Source: Butyrivibrio sp. NC2007
GTDB taxonomy: Bacteria > Bacillota > Clostridia > Lachnospirales > Lachnospiraceae
Assembly: GCF_000421405.1 (NCBI RefSeq)
Contig: NZ_ATWY01000006.1
Coordinates: 124,001 to 188,000, forward strand
Length of the DNA: 64,000 nt
Direction: 5' to 3'
In this document: in pieces, positions 42,624 to 51,029 of the stretch
How the letters are laid out: each line of letters opens with the position of its first letter
How positions within the stretch are numbered: position 1 is the first letter of the stretch
Notes under the pieces: model-generated
Told to the model about the DNA's origin: nothing
Seen by the model: only the letters and a program-made list of their open reading frames with translations
Database searches by the model: none
Program-made: the position numbers and the translations under genes

Positions 42624-42760
42624 GGGAGTCAGTGGGGACGGTTCAGTTTGGCGTGAGTCAGTGGGGACGTAACAGTTTGACTCATTTTGCGAATCAAAAT
42701 GAGTCAAACTGTTACGTCCCCACTGACTCACGCCAAACTGAACCGTCCCCACTGACTCCC
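42624..42760. repeat. perfect 66-bp-arm inverted repeat (REP-like hairpin)
   Basis: The left arm 42624-42689 is exactly complementary to the right arm 42695-42760, with a 5-base loop CGAAT. Each arm contains two copies of GTCAGTGGGGACG. It lies between the convergent kinase and acyltransferase genes and would act as a terminator in both directions. The GGGGACGG/GACTCC words recur near 37060 and 62000. Confidence 0.9.
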
Positions 42761-42794
42761 CATTGATTCCATAAAAAAACATCCTGCCGGGCGA

Positions 42795-43520
42795 TTACGC
42801 GCTGGCAAGATGCTCTTTTATTTTGTCTTTTATTCTGTTCTCCACCATTTCAGCAATCTCGGTGGTCTTCATTCCCTTATAATCTTCATAGTAAATCGGA
42901 TCAAGGTAGTAAACATATGTCGTAACCGGGCCTTTATGTGGGCTGTTGTAAACCTTGTAGGAATCAACCAGCGCAACCGGCACGATCGGCGCCTTGGCCA
43001 TCTGTGCAAGCTTAAAGCTTCCGGGTTTGAAGTGCTCTACGATATTCTGATTATTTTCCTTGTAGCCACCCTCCGGGAAGAGGATGAATTTCTTGTCCTG
43101 AGTCTGAATCTCTTTTGCCATTTCCTGGAACACACGCAGGGTCTGGCGAAGATCGTCTAAGATTATTGATTTGCCATCAACCAGCATCAGAAATTCCGCC
43201 ACCAGTATGATGTGTGCCTTGGCCTCGTCCATTACAAAGGACAATGGCTTTTTGTGGACGCTGAAGATTCCGGGCACGTCGTATTTACCTTGATGGTTGG
43301 GGTAAAGAATGTAGCCGCCCTCCTTGGGGAGCTTGTCCTCGCCAAAGCATATGGTCTTGTAGCCTGAGGACTTGTTCATCTTGTCAACCATTGTCTGGGC
43401 TACTGCGTAGCGCTCCTCGACGCTGTGGCGCTCGGGATGGCGCATCCAGATTCTGGCTTTTACCACATAGTAAATGATGCGGTGAAGGTTGATTAGTATG
43501 GTTTTTGTGTAATTGGTCAT
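42795..43520 (-). CDS. 1-acyl-glycerol-3-phosphate acyltransferase (PlsC family)
   Basis: A 241-aa membrane-associated acyltransferase. YPNHQGKYDVPG has the NHx4D catalytic motif near residue 75. FILFPEGGYKENN near 145 is the glycerol-phosphate-binding motif, and IVPVALVDSYKVY near 180 is the third conserved block. A hydrophobic N-terminus anchors it. It acylates lysophosphatidic acid in phospholipid synthesis. It begins five bases after the exonuclease gene's stop, forming a two-gene operon. Confidence 0.82.
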   Translation of the reverse strand: MTNYTKTILINLHRIIYYVVKARIWMRHPERHSVEERYAVAQTMVDKMNKSSGYKTICFGEDKLPKEGGYILYPNHQGKYDVPGIFSVHKKPLSFVMDEAKAHIILVAEFLMLVDGKSIILDDLRQTLRVFQEMAKEIQTQDKKFILFPEGGYKENNQNIVEHFKPGSFKLAQMAKAPIVPVALVDSYKVYNSPHKGPVTTYVYYLDPIYYEDYKGMKTTEIAEMVENRIKDKIKEHLASA

Positions 43521-43524
43521 GGGG

Positions 43525-44571
43525 TTAAATCATCTCCAGAGCAGCAAAAAGTGACTTAAATCCGTACTTTTCGAACTGCTCTTTGGCCTTTTCTTTATTG
43601 ATATTGAGTTTGAAATCATCCAGATTGTCGGATATCGGATAATCTCTGCGGATCTGAGCAAGGTCTTTTGACAAAAAAGCCATGTCCCTGTACTCATTAA
43701 GCGCCTTCATAGGGCTGCGACTGATGCCGAGGTCCTCCTTCCAGGATGTGGCAAGGGTCTTGAGGTCCTTGTCAGTGGGGCAGGCATCGATGGCTTCGTA
43801 AATGCCCTCAACGGTGCCATAGTGCGCAAGAAGCGGGATTGCAGCGCTGCTGACGCCCTTAACTCCGGGGATATTGTCGCTGCTATCGCCCTGAATGCCC
43901 TTGAGATCCGGGATCTGCTCGGGGCGCACGCCGTACTCCTTAAGGCACAGGTCGGGAGTCACTTCGAAAGCCTTGTCTGGAAGGCTTGTGAGCTTCTTGT
44001 TCCAGCCAAACTCCGCGCCGTACTTGGCCTGGAGCTCGTCGGCTGTCTCCTGCTTGGTCTGAATCAGCCACACTCTGGTGTAGTCGCTGACCAGCTGAAG
44101 GTAGTCGTGATCTTTCGTTATTATATATGAAGGAATCTGTTTTTCAAATTTCGTTGAGGCGCTGCCAACGATGTCGTCAGCTTCGAAGCGGTCGTCGAAC
44201 ATAACGGGAAGTCCAAGCTCTTTTAACAAGTCTTCCATGTTCTGGAACTGCTCCTTGAGAGGCTCCGGGGTGTCGCCTCTGTTGCCCTTGTAGTCCGGAT
44301 ATTTCTCGCGCCTGAAGGTGTCCCTTGTGGTGTCGAAGGCAAACATCATGTGGGTGGGCTTCTGCTCAGCGATGATCTTCAGGATCGTGCGCATCATGCC
44401 GTACATGGCGTTTGTGTACTGCCCCGCGTCGTTATGCATAATCTGGGAAAAGAGCTTTTCCTTCTTCTCTGGGTCTTTTTCAAAAAGCAGAGCCTTCGGG
44501 AGGTTGCCGTAGTAGTTGGTAACCAGCATGGAACTGCCGTCTATAAGGATGAATTTATCTGTTGTGCTCAT
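43525..44571 (-). CDS. 5'-3' exonuclease (Pol I small-domain type)
   Basis: A 348-aa protein of the flap/5'-exonuclease family. FILIDGSSMLVTNYY, FAFDTTRDTFRREKYPDYKG, FEADDIVGS, YIITKDHDYLQLVSDYTRVW and GIQGDSSDNIPGVKGVSSAA provide the clustered metal-binding Asp residues and the helix-hairpin-helix. It lacks a polymerase domain. It is somewhat longer than usual because of an insertion near residues 185-210. It removes RNA primers or flaps in DNA repair. Confidence 0.88.
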   Translation of the reverse strand: MSTTDKFILIDGSSMLVTNYYGNLPKALLFEKDPEKKEKLFSQIMHNDAGQYTNAMYGMMRTILKIIAEQKPTHMMFAFDTTRDTFRREKYPDYKGNRGDTPEPLKEQFQNMEDLLKELGLPVMFDDRFEADDIVGSASTKFEKQIPSYIITKDHDYLQLVSDYTRVWLIQTKQETADELQAKYGAEFGWNKKLTSLPDKAFEVTPDLCLKEYGVRPEQIPDLKGIQGDSSDNIPGVKGVSSAAIPLLAHYGTVEGIYEAIDACPTDKDLKTLATSWKEDLGISRSPMKALNEYRDMAFLSKDLAQIRRDYPISDNLDDFKLNINKEKAKEQFEKYGFKSLFAALEMI

Positions 44572-44703
44572 TTGTTAATCCTTGTTTGCATAATTATCTA
44601 CTTATTATATAGAAAGATTGGGTGGCTTGGCAAGCTTGGCGTGGATGCAGAGCCGGCGGCGTTTAGCAGATTTGCAAGCCGCGCAGATCAGTGTCAGCTT
44701 GTT

Positions 44704-45252
44704 TCAGAGTGCCTTGGTGAAAAATCTTGTCATGGCGCTGTGCTTGACGAAGTCCGGGCGCGGTATTTCGTTGTAGTTACATTTCTCATACAGGTGGATT
44801 GCGGCTTCTAGGTTGTCGTGGGTCTCAAGGTATGAGGTTTTAAAGCCTGCTTCGCGCATCTTCTCTTCTATTAAGGCCATCAGGTCATAGCCAAGGCCTT
44901 GGCCTTTTACGGAATTGTCCAGATAGAGTTTCTGGAGTTCTGCAGTGTCCGGCATCGGGTCAAATCTGGCAAAGCCCACTCCGCCAAGAACTGTGCCTGT
45001 GTTGTCGGTCAGGACGTAGTATTTGTGGTCTTCGTCGCAATAGTAGTCGCTGAGGTGATCGAGGCCGTCGTCGTAATAGACTGTTCCCGGGATGTCGAGT
45101 TTGTGCGCTTTTAAGTTGGTTCTGATCAGGGCCGCTACGGCTGCGTTGTCTGACGGGGCCATTTCGCGATAGGTGTAGGGCTTGGCATCAGTGTGGGCTC
45201 CGGTTTGGGTGCTGGTTTGTGCGCCATCTTGGGCGCTGGTATTATTATGCAT
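44704..45252 (-). CDS. GNAT-family N-acetyltransferase
   Basis: A 182-aa GNAT enzyme. The first 25 residues are a Thr/Gln/Ala-rich tail (TSAQDGAQTSTQTGAHTDAK). TYREMAPSDNAAVAALIR opens the domain, LQKLYLDNSVKGQGLGYDLM near residue 115 is the acetyl-CoA motif A (V-K-G-x-G-x-G), and AIHLYEKCNYNEI near 155 is motif B. The substrate is unknown. TG-C-TATAAT about 40 bases upstream is a likely extended -10 promoter. Confidence 0.8.
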   Translation of the reverse strand: MHNNTSAQDGAQTSTQTGAHTDAKPYTYREMAPSDNAAVAALIRTNLKAHKLDIPGTVYYDDGLDHLSDYYCDEDHKYYVLTDNTGTVLGGVGFARFDPMPDTAELQKLYLDNSVKGQGLGYDLMALIEEKMREAGFKTSYLETHDNLEAAIHLYEKCNYNEIPRPDFVKHSAMTRFFTKAL

Positions 45253-45331
45253 AGATTAGGTTTACTCCTTGTTCCAAGTAGTACTATTATAGCAGAATTC
45301 CTGGTCAGGTTTACCTAGTTTATGTTTGCAG

Positions 45332-45368
45332 AAAAATGCCGGTACATTGGCAAGATGTACCGGCTTTT
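45332..45368. terminator. bidirectional rho-independent terminator
   Basis: GCCGGTACAT-TGGCAAG-ATGTACCGGC with AAAAA on one side and TTTT on the other: a 10-bp stem able to stop transcription both ways, between the GH114 and GNAT genes. Confidence 0.8.
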
Positions 45369-45384
45369 AGGTAGGAGATTTCTT

Positions 45385-45441
45385 ATGACTATTGTATTCC
45401 AAGTGACTTGGCATTGCCACCTGGTTAGTCTGAGCCGCTAA
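45385..45441 (+). CDS. possible 18-aa leader/small peptide
   Basis: AGGAG lies eight bases before ATG. The frame reads MTIVFQVTWHCHLVSLSR and stops. A hairpin follows at once. The good ribosome site is the only support. It could be a leader peptide, a small protein or chance. Confidence 0.2.
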   Translation: MTIVFQVTWHCHLVSLSR

Positions 45442-45571
45442 GCTTGGCGAGCTATAGTGGCTCGTATGTTGTTTTTGATTGTTAGCTTTTGCTAACATGG
45501 TTATATTAGCATAGGCTAACATGAAATGCAAGGGGGAAATTGAATTTTTTGCAAATTTCTTTTAAAAAGAA

Positions 45572-46399
45572 CTAATTGTAATAATTCAGTTCGATAGAAG
45601 GGGATACATAGTACTTGTAATTGTGCTTATGGCAATAGCTTTTGATTTTTGCCGCAATAAAGGGATTTCTGGTGTATTCCAGAAGATAAATCTCGATACC
45701 CTGAGATGAATATTTCTCGATATAATCTTTGAAATACTCCCTGTCGTCTTTTGTACTTGCAGAAAAATGCCCGCTGTTCCAATCTATTCTTGTAAAAACA
45801 GATTCCTGATTGATTCCGGTGATGATGTCATCTGCTCTGCCACCACCGGCAGTATAGGCCTCGACAAATGCATCTCCGCCGTTCACTATAACATCAGCGC
45901 CCGTGGACTTAAGGCCTTCCATGATAACAGAAAGGCCTTCAAGTATCTCAGCTGTGGGGTACTGATAATAAACGTCGCAGTTGTCCACAAAATATCCATC
46001 AATTCCTTTTTCTAACAACTCCGGCGCAAGTGTTTCAAGCACAAAATCCTGCCAGATCGGCGAAGATACGTCGATCCATCTTTCCTCATCCCAATGCTCA
46101 TAGTTGCCAAGAGTCAGGCTTTGGTATTCATCGTAGTAGGTGCGGAATGTTTCAAGAGATCCGACGTTGATGTAACTGTATACTTTGTGTCCCTGCTGTT
46201 TGAAGCTTTCTATGGACTCTTTTTCATAATACTGCGCGTCAATTACCACTGTTTCATACGCAGAAAGCCTCTCCAGGTCATCTTCATAGCTTAAAAACAC
46301 TCCGTACTGATCGTCGTTATAGGAACAGGACGTGATTATAAGGGATATAAGTGTCGTGGCTATAAATGCCACGGCTATAATAGGGCTATATTTCTTCAT
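45572..46399 (-). CDS. GH114-like lipoprotein (endo-alpha-1,4-polygalactosaminidase family)
   Basis: A 275-aa exported lipoprotein. The hydrophobic N-terminus ends ITSCSYN with lipobox Cys25. The body is a TIM-barrel of the GH114/TM1410 type: VVIDAQYYEKESIESFKQQG, VYSYINVGSLETFR, WIDVSSPIWQDFV, GIDGYFVDNCDVYYQYPT with acidic catalytic candidates, and GINQESVFTR. Family members cleave galactosamine-rich exopolysaccharide. It is closed downstream by a bidirectional terminator. Confidence 0.78.
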   Translation of the reverse strand: MKKYSPIIAVAFIATTLISLIITSCSYNDDQYGVFLSYEDDLERLSAYETVVIDAQYYEKESIESFKQQGHKVYSYINVGSLETFRTYYDEYQSLTLGNYEHWDEERWIDVSSPIWQDFVLETLAPELLEKGIDGYFVDNCDVYYQYPTAEILEGLSVIMEGLKSTGADVIVNGGDAFVEAYTAGGGRADDIITGINQESVFTRIDWNSGHFSASTKDDREYFKDYIEKYSSQGIEIYLLEYTRNPFIAAKIKSYCHKHNYKYYVSPSIELNYYN

Positions 46400-46416
46400 A
46401 ATAGGCTAGTATAGCA

Positions 46417-47265
46417 TCATATGAGGTAGCGCTCAATTACATCTATGACAGCTTCCATTGTGAAGGGATGCTTTTTGTCCTCAAAGGTCATGATCAGATT
46501 AACTCCGGGAATATATCCATTGTTGAAGTACAGTTTAAGCTTTCGGCTTGTCTTTTCAACATATTTGGGATCGTCTATCCTGCCAAAATGTTCCCAAATG
46601 ATCAGCTTCTGATTTCTGCGACTTTTAAGAATAAAGTCAGGATAAAGCTCCACTCCATCAAGCACAAGTTTATTTTCATAACGATATGCTATTCCTTCAG
46701 CTAAAAGTCCATCTGCTATGCTGGCTTCTGACTTGGAGCGCACCTTTTCTCCTCTAATTGTTGGGTGCGTTAGTTTTTCAGGGTACTTCAGGTTTTTCTC
46801 ATAAGGCTCGTTTTCCCAATTAACATCTACAAGGAGCTCTCTGTAGGGAGATGTCTTTTGCAGGAATCTCTTGTAGTTGACTTCGCTGCAATTTACCAAG
46901 TAGCGCTCAATACAGTGAAGCTCATTTTGCTTGTCCAGCATAACTGCTCGGTCATAGGCTTTTCTGGCAAGCTTCTTAGCCTGCATCAGATTTTCTCTCT
47001 TAATGTATGTGCGGGAATACTTGCCATCTTTTTCTTTTCGCTGAACATACCATTGAGGCTTGCCTTTCGAGGCGCTGATCACAAGTGTTCCCTTGGGATA
47101 GCGCTCAATATCCTTTCTCAGTTTTGCAATTTCCTTTACCAGCTGCTTTTTTCTGGCGGTGTAAAATTTTTTCCTTTGCATAGTCTCCTTTTCCGCACGT
47201 AACAAATATGTGGAAAAAGACAACTCGGCATATCTGTACATGCTTATGTAATTTCTTTTATCCAC
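46417..47265 (-). CDS. hypothetical protein with PD-(D/E)XK-like C-terminus
   Basis: A 282-aa protein. Residues 25-100 are a Lys/Arg-rich coiled coil (KKQLVKEIAKLRKDIERYPK). The C-terminal 110 residues look nuclease-like: VRSKSEASIADGLLAEGIAY (helix Glu), then LYPDFILKSRRNQKLIIWEH (Asp and Glu about 14 apart) and FGRIDDPKYVEKTSRKLKLY. The E...YPDF...EHFG spacing is that of VSR/NERD-type restriction-like folds, though the usual motif lysine is replaced. No DNA-binding partner is adjacent. Function unknown. Confidence 0.55.
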   Translation of the reverse strand: MDKRNYISMYRYAELSFSTYLLRAEKETMQRKKFYTARKKQLVKEIAKLRKDIERYPKGTLVISASKGKPQWYVQRKEKDGKYSRTYIKRENLMQAKKLARKAYDRAVMLDKQNELHCIERYLVNCSEVNYKRFLQKTSPYRELLVDVNWENEPYEKNLKYPEKLTHPTIRGEKVRSKSEASIADGLLAEGIAYRYENKLVLDGVELYPDFILKSRRNQKLIIWEHFGRIDDPKYVEKTSRKLKLYFNNGYIPGVNLIMTFEDKKHPFTMEAVIDVIERYLI

Positions 47266-47990
47266 GATTAAGTGCCTGTGGATGCGGCAAAAAACAATAA
47301 TCCGGGGAAATTTGGAAGAATATCCTGGGAATCCCTAGAAACAAGGATGATTGTATCAGAATGAATTCGATTTGTGAAGTGGAAAAAGAGGATTGGTTTC
47401 ATAAAATATAATAGGACACAAAATATTCACATTTTCATATCTGTTCTGACTGTTGGTCAGCGGGAATTGTCAGACAACTTTTTGTTCGGATTTATGCGGG
47501 TTATACGGGTGTCGTGAAACTTTTTTCCAAACAGAATTTAATGCTCGAAGAATTATGTTGCAAAACGGTAATAAATTTTATCATTTTATATTGAATGCAA
47601 TGTAATGCTTATGATATATTTCCACTTGCGTCGCGCTACGAGAGTCTGCCTGAGCATCACAAGAGGCGTTCGCCAAAAGAGCTCACGGCAAAGCATCACA
47701 GGTAGGGTACGCACAGCCTGACTTTTGATAGCATCTAATTCACCGTTTTTATGAAAAGATGTGCGAGGTGAGTAACTTGTCAAAGGGATATTCACCATTA
47801 TGTGTCCTCGTGGTCACAGAGAAGCCTTCAAGGCAAAAAGTCGACCGGACATCAGACTGGACGATCGTCCAAAAGTCCGTGGTCATGCATCAAGAATCTG
47901 CGATTTCCGGACTGGAAGTCATCCTCAACCCGGATTCCTGATAGCGTCTTAAGATTGTTTATGATGTGAAATTTATTGATTTGTTTTTTA
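47266..47990. other. long non-coding gap, candidate plus-strand RNA
   Basis: No convincing gene in about 720 bases. The G+C-richer block 47610-47940 has short overlapping frames in several phases, none with family similarity, and contains palindromes such as GGACGATCGTCC (near 47860). A strong plus-strand terminator follows at 47991-48028. With no plus-strand gene to end, this implies an untranslated transcript or a small unrecognised one. Confidence 0.4.
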
Positions 47991-48028
47991 GAGCAAGTAG
48001 CTTTACTCCGGCTGCTTGCTCTTTTTTT
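47991..48028 (+). terminator. rho-independent terminator with no upstream gene
   Basis: GAGCAAGTAGC-TTTACTCCG-GCTGCTTGCTC then TTTTTTTG: an 11-bp stem (one G-T pair) and seven Ts on the plus strand. The neighbouring genes are all minus-strand, so it must serve a plus-strand RNA starting in 47.3-47.9 kb. Confidence 0.75.
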
Positions 48029-48059
48029 GTTTATGACTTTTATGTATTAGTCAATTTAT

Positions 48060-48155
48060 GTATTAATGCAATTATGTATTTTTATATTAATGTAATTATG
48101 TATTTTTATATTGATGTAATTATGGCTTTTTATATTGATGTAATTATGGCTTTTT
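48060..48155. repeat. 24-bp tandem repeat, about 3.5 units
   Basis: Units of the form GTATTTTTATATTAATGTAA plus TTAT repeat with small changes (AAT to GAT; GTATT to GGCTT). The tract is AT-rich and lies just upstream of the structured repeat copy B. Confidence 0.75.
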
Positions 48156-48226
48156 GGCTTTTTGGGCCTTGGTTCTGCATCACAACAGCAACTATATGGG
48201 CTCCATGGTATGATTTGATTTTTTAA

Positions 48227-48485
48227 TTGCATCACAAAAATTGGTATATGAAAAAATAGTTGGAAATTACAAACCTCTACGTTTGAAAAATTTCATGACT
48301 AACACAGAGGCTACATCACAGCTACCGGCTCCACGGGACTTTGTGATGTGGTTTTGTGCCAATACAGTCGTGGGCCGTCAAAATCCTTTTTGCAATTTCC
48401 AACTATTTTTAATATAGAAGGACGTTGTGGGGTGGTCGAAATCACGTTTCCAACCAACGTACATTTTAGGTCGCCATGTGATGCA
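48227..48485. repeat. dispersed structured repeat, copy B
   Basis: Ends TTGCATCACA and TGTGATGCA are inverted. AAAAATAGTTGGAAATTAC (near 48252) pairs with GCAATTTCCAACTATTTTT (48392-48410), and CTACATCACA pairs with TGTGATGTGG around a CCGGCTCCACGG core. The 3' block GTTGTGGGGTGGTCGAAATC, then ACGTTTCCAACCAACGTAC, is nearly identical to copies A and C. All three copies have the same orientation. Confidence 0.78.
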
Positions 48486-48587
48486 CTTTTCCCTAGCCAT
48501 GGATCAAATAGAAGCAAAAAAGCACAGGATGACAATAAATGCTACTGAATAGGTATGGTTTGTAGAAAAAAACAGACTAAATAGCAC

Positions 48588-48625
48588 AAAAAAACGCCGC
48601 ATACCTGATAATCCAGGCTGCGGCG
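48588..48625 (-). terminator. rho-independent terminator of cytidylate kinase-like gene
   Basis: On the minus strand CGCCGCAGCCTG-GATTAT-CAGGTATGCGGCG followed by TTTTTTT: a long, slightly imperfect stem with T-run, about 90 bases past the stop at 48713. Confidence 0.85.
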
Positions 48626-48712
48626 AACACTTGCACAAATAGGCTTTCCTAAGCCATATATATTTCCATAATCATAATCTATGGTTAAATATAAATCGTC
48701 AGATATACATCA

Positions 48713-49351
48713 TCAATCAAATATATCCTCACCAAATCTAACCTTGCAGTGAGCCTTGATAGCTTCCACGCACTTATCGAAGCCAAGCTTGCTGCTGTCG
48801 AGGCAGAGGTCGTAGTTCATGGCGTCGGTCCACTTCTGGCCGGTGTGGTGTTCGTAGTAGACTGCACGGAACTTGTCCTCCTGGGCCATGAACTTTACAA
48901 GTTCATCGTGAGGAAGGCTCTTAACCTTGGCTGCCTGTTCCTCGAGGAATGGCTGTGGCGCATGGACAAAGACACTGAGGACGTTGTCGTAGTCCTTAAG
49001 GACGAAGTCTGCACATCTTCCGACGATGACACAGCTGGTGGTTTCTGCAAGTCTCTTGATAACCTTGGCCTGGTAGTTGAAAAGGTTGGCCTCGGATGTA
49101 AATTCCTTGCTGTCAGGGCCGATGAGTTCGCCCTTATATACGTTTACCGGAGTCTTGAAAAATCCGGTATTTCTTACTCTCTCGTCTGCATCGAGGAAAA
49201 GTCCAAGGCTAATGCCACTCTCCTCAGAAGCAAGATGAATAAGTTCATGGTCGTAGTAATGTATTCCAAGATCATTGGCCAGCATCTCACCGACAGTTCT
49301 GCCACCGCTACCGTACTGACGCGCAATTGTGATGACGATATTCCTCTTCAT
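48713..49351 (-). CDS. cytidylate kinase-like family protein
   Basis: A 212-aa P-loop protein. ITIARQYGSGGRTVGEMLAN has the nucleotide-binding G-S-G-G-R-T loop (G-x-G-G-x-x instead of the classical Walker A), YYDHELIHLASEESG follows, and VIVGRCADFVL and SVFVHAP are typical of the cytidylate_kin2 family found in Firmicutes. The real substrate of this family is not established. GGAGG precedes the ATG, and a strong terminator follows, so it is a single-gene unit. Confidence 0.8.
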   Translation of the reverse strand: MKRNIVITIARQYGSGGRTVGEMLANDLGIHYYDHELIHLASEESGISLGLFLDADERVRNTGFFKTPVNVYKGELIGPDSKEFTSEANLFNYQAKVIKRLAETTSCVIVGRCADFVLKDYDNVLSVFVHAPQPFLEEQAAKVKSLPHDELVKFMAQEDKFRAVYYEHHTGQKWTDAMNYDLCLDSSKLGFDKCVEAIKAHCKVRFGEDIFD

Positions 49352-49443
49352 CCCTCAAATCCCTCCATACTAAAGCATAAATACCTTCTACATAAATTAT
49401 ACTTCCAAATCACCTTCAAAAACAGTATCGTGCATTAATTCAA

Positions 49444-49481
49444 ATACAGAAATGATTCTTATCCAAAAACCATTTCTGTAT
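49444..49481 (-). terminator. probable terminator of liv operon
   Basis: ATACAGAAATG and CATTTCTGTAT flank a 16-base loop about 25 bases beyond the livF stop. The T-run on the minus strand is short, so termination strength is uncertain. Confidence 0.5.
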
Positions 49482-49503
49482 ATTACTACATATTCAACTC
49501 TAC

Positions 49504-50220
49504 TTACTCGCCCAGGTATGCCTTCCTGATTGCTTCATCATTAAGAAGGTCCTTCGCATCGCCCTCTTTGGAAATGCTGCCTGTCTCAAGAACGTAGGCT
49601 CTGTTTGCGATAGAGAGCGCCTTACGCGCATTCTGCTCAACCAGGAGCACGGTAACACCGTCTTTGTTGACGTCCTGGATGATGTTGAAGATCTCGTTAA
49701 CGAAGATTGGTGAAAGCCCCATTGAAGGCTCGTCCATGAGGATCAGGTCCGGATGAGACATAAGTGCTCTTCCCATAGCAAGCATCTGCTGCTCACCACC
49801 TGAAAGTGTGCCGGCAAGCTGGTTCTTACGCTCTTCAAGTCTAGGGAATCTCTTGTAGATATCCTGAAGTGTAGCCTCCATCTCAGCCTTATCTGATCTT
49901 GTGTAAGCACCCATCTTAAGGTTCTGAAGAACTGTCATCTCAGCAAATACTCGTCTTCCCTCAGGAACCTGGGCCATTCCAAGACTTACGATCTTGTGGC
50001 TGGGAGTCTTGGTAAGCTCGACGCCCTTATACTTGATCTCTCCTGTCTCAGCCTTGAGAAGGCCTGACAAGCTGTGAAGTGTGGTGGTCTTACCTGCGCC
50101 GTTAGCACCAATCAGGGCTACGATCTCACCTTTATCAACGTGGAAAGAAATGCCCTTGAGAGCCTGGATCACGCCATAATATACACTTAGATCTTTTACT
50201 TCTAAGATTGGTTCAGCCAT
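49504..50220 (-). CDS. livF: branched-chain amino-acid ABC transporter ATPase LivF
   Basis: A 238-aa ABC ATPase. Walker A is GANGAGKTTT, the signature is LSGGEQQMLAMGRALMS, Walker B is LILMDEPSMGLSP and the H-loop equivalent is LLVEQNARKA (the LivF form with Gln-Asn). It pairs with LivG to power uptake through LivH/LivM. It lies 50 bases after livG and is the last gene of livJHMGF. Confidence 0.93.
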   Translation of the reverse strand: MAEPILEVKDLSVYYGVIQALKGISFHVDKGEIVALIGANGAGKTTTLHSLSGLLKAETGEIKYKGVELTKTPSHKIVSLGMAQVPEGRRVFAEMTVLQNLKMGAYTRSDKAEMEATLQDIYKRFPRLEERKNQLAGTLSGGEQQMLAMGRALMSHPDLILMDEPSMGLSPIFVNEIFNIIQDVNKDGVTVLLVEQNARKALSIANRAYVLETGSISKEGDAKDLLNDEAIRKAYLGE

Positions 50221-50270
50221 AAAAATAACCTCGTAAAAAATTTAATTTCATAGAGAAGTTTTGCGCCAAA

Positions 50271-51029
50271 TCACTCACCCAAATACGCTGTAATAACTTC
50301 CGGATTATTCAGCACGTCCTTGGTATCGCCCTGGCAAAGCACGCGGCCAAAGTTCAGCACTGTCAGCTTCTCGCAAATACCTGAAACAAGCTTCATATCA
50401 TGCTCGATCAGAAGGATTGTCATATTAAACTCCCTGCGGACAAGTGCGATGGTGTCCATCAGCTCTTTTGTCTCATTAGGGTTCATGCCGGCTGCCGGCT
50501 CATCAAGCAGAAGGAGCTTGGGGCTTGTTGCCATGGCTCTCGCGATCTCGAGCTTACGCTGCTTACCGTAAGGTAGGTTGGCGGCTAAATAGTCACGCTC
50601 AAGGTCCAGTCCAAAGACCTGTAGAAGGCGCATGGCCTCGTCGTCCATCTCCTTCTCCACCCTCTTGTAATTGCCGATGTGGAGCATGCCCTCGAGGGCG
50701 CTGTATTTGTAATGCTCGGAAAGTCCGACCTTTACGTTGTCGATAACAGACATGTTCTTGAAAAGTCTGATGTTCTGGAAGGTTCTGGCGATTCCGGCGT
50801 GGTTGATCTCGATGGTGCTCTTACGAGTGATGTCCTCGCCGTCAAGCCTGATGATTCCTTCGTTTGGCTTATATACACCAGTCAGAAGGTTGAAAACTGT
50901 GGTCTTTCCGGCGCCGTTAGGTCCGATAAGTCCGTAGAGCTCGCCCTTTTCAATCTGTACGTTAAAGTTATCAACGGCGCGAAGTCCGCCGAATGAAATG
51001 CTCAGGTTGTTTACTTCAAGAAGTGCCAT
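50271..51029 (-). CDS. livG: branched-chain amino-acid ABC transporter ATPase LivG
   Basis: A 252-aa ABC ATPase. Walker A is GPNGAGKTTVFNLLTG, ARTFQNIRLFKNM is the typical LivG Q-loop, the signature is the diverged LPYGKQRKLEIARAMA, Walker B is LLLLDEPAAGMNPNET and the switch is LLIEHDMKLV. The start directly abuts the livM stop (51029/51030), so the two are translationally coupled. Confidence 0.93.
   Translation of the reverse strand: MALLEVNNLSISFGGLRAVDNFNVQIEKGELYGLIGPNGAGKTTVFNLLTGVYKPNEGIIRLDGEDITRKSTIEINHAGIARTFQNIRLFKNMSVIDNVKVGLSEHYKYSALEGMLHIGNYKRVEKEMDDEAMRLLQVFGLDLERDYLAANLPYGKQRKLEIARAMATSPKLLLLDEPAAGMNPNETKELMDTIALVRREFNMTILLIEHDMKLVSGICEKLTVLNFGRVLCQGDTKDVLNNPEVITAYLGE

Larger units (their letters stand above)
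45253..45571. other. 319-bp gap with hairpins and a tiny ORF
   Basis: From left to right it holds the GNAT promoter (TGCTATAAT on the minus strand near 45290), a bidirectional terminator, an 18-codon frame (45385-45441) behind AGGAG, a hairpin GAGCC-N22-GGCTC near 45432-45463, and palindromes GTTAGC-TTTT-GCTAAC (about 45480-45495) and TTAGCATAGGCTAA (about 45507-45520). Confidence 0.45.

Noticed and set aside
47759..47941. 60-aa plus-strand ORF as a real gene
   Set aside because: Start lacks a good ribosome site, two other phases are equally open, and no family is recognisable; kept only as part of a candidate RNA region.
48749..49438. 229-aa plus-strand frame opposite the cytidylate kinase-like gene
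   Set aside because: Antisense frame of a recognised gene without family similarity.
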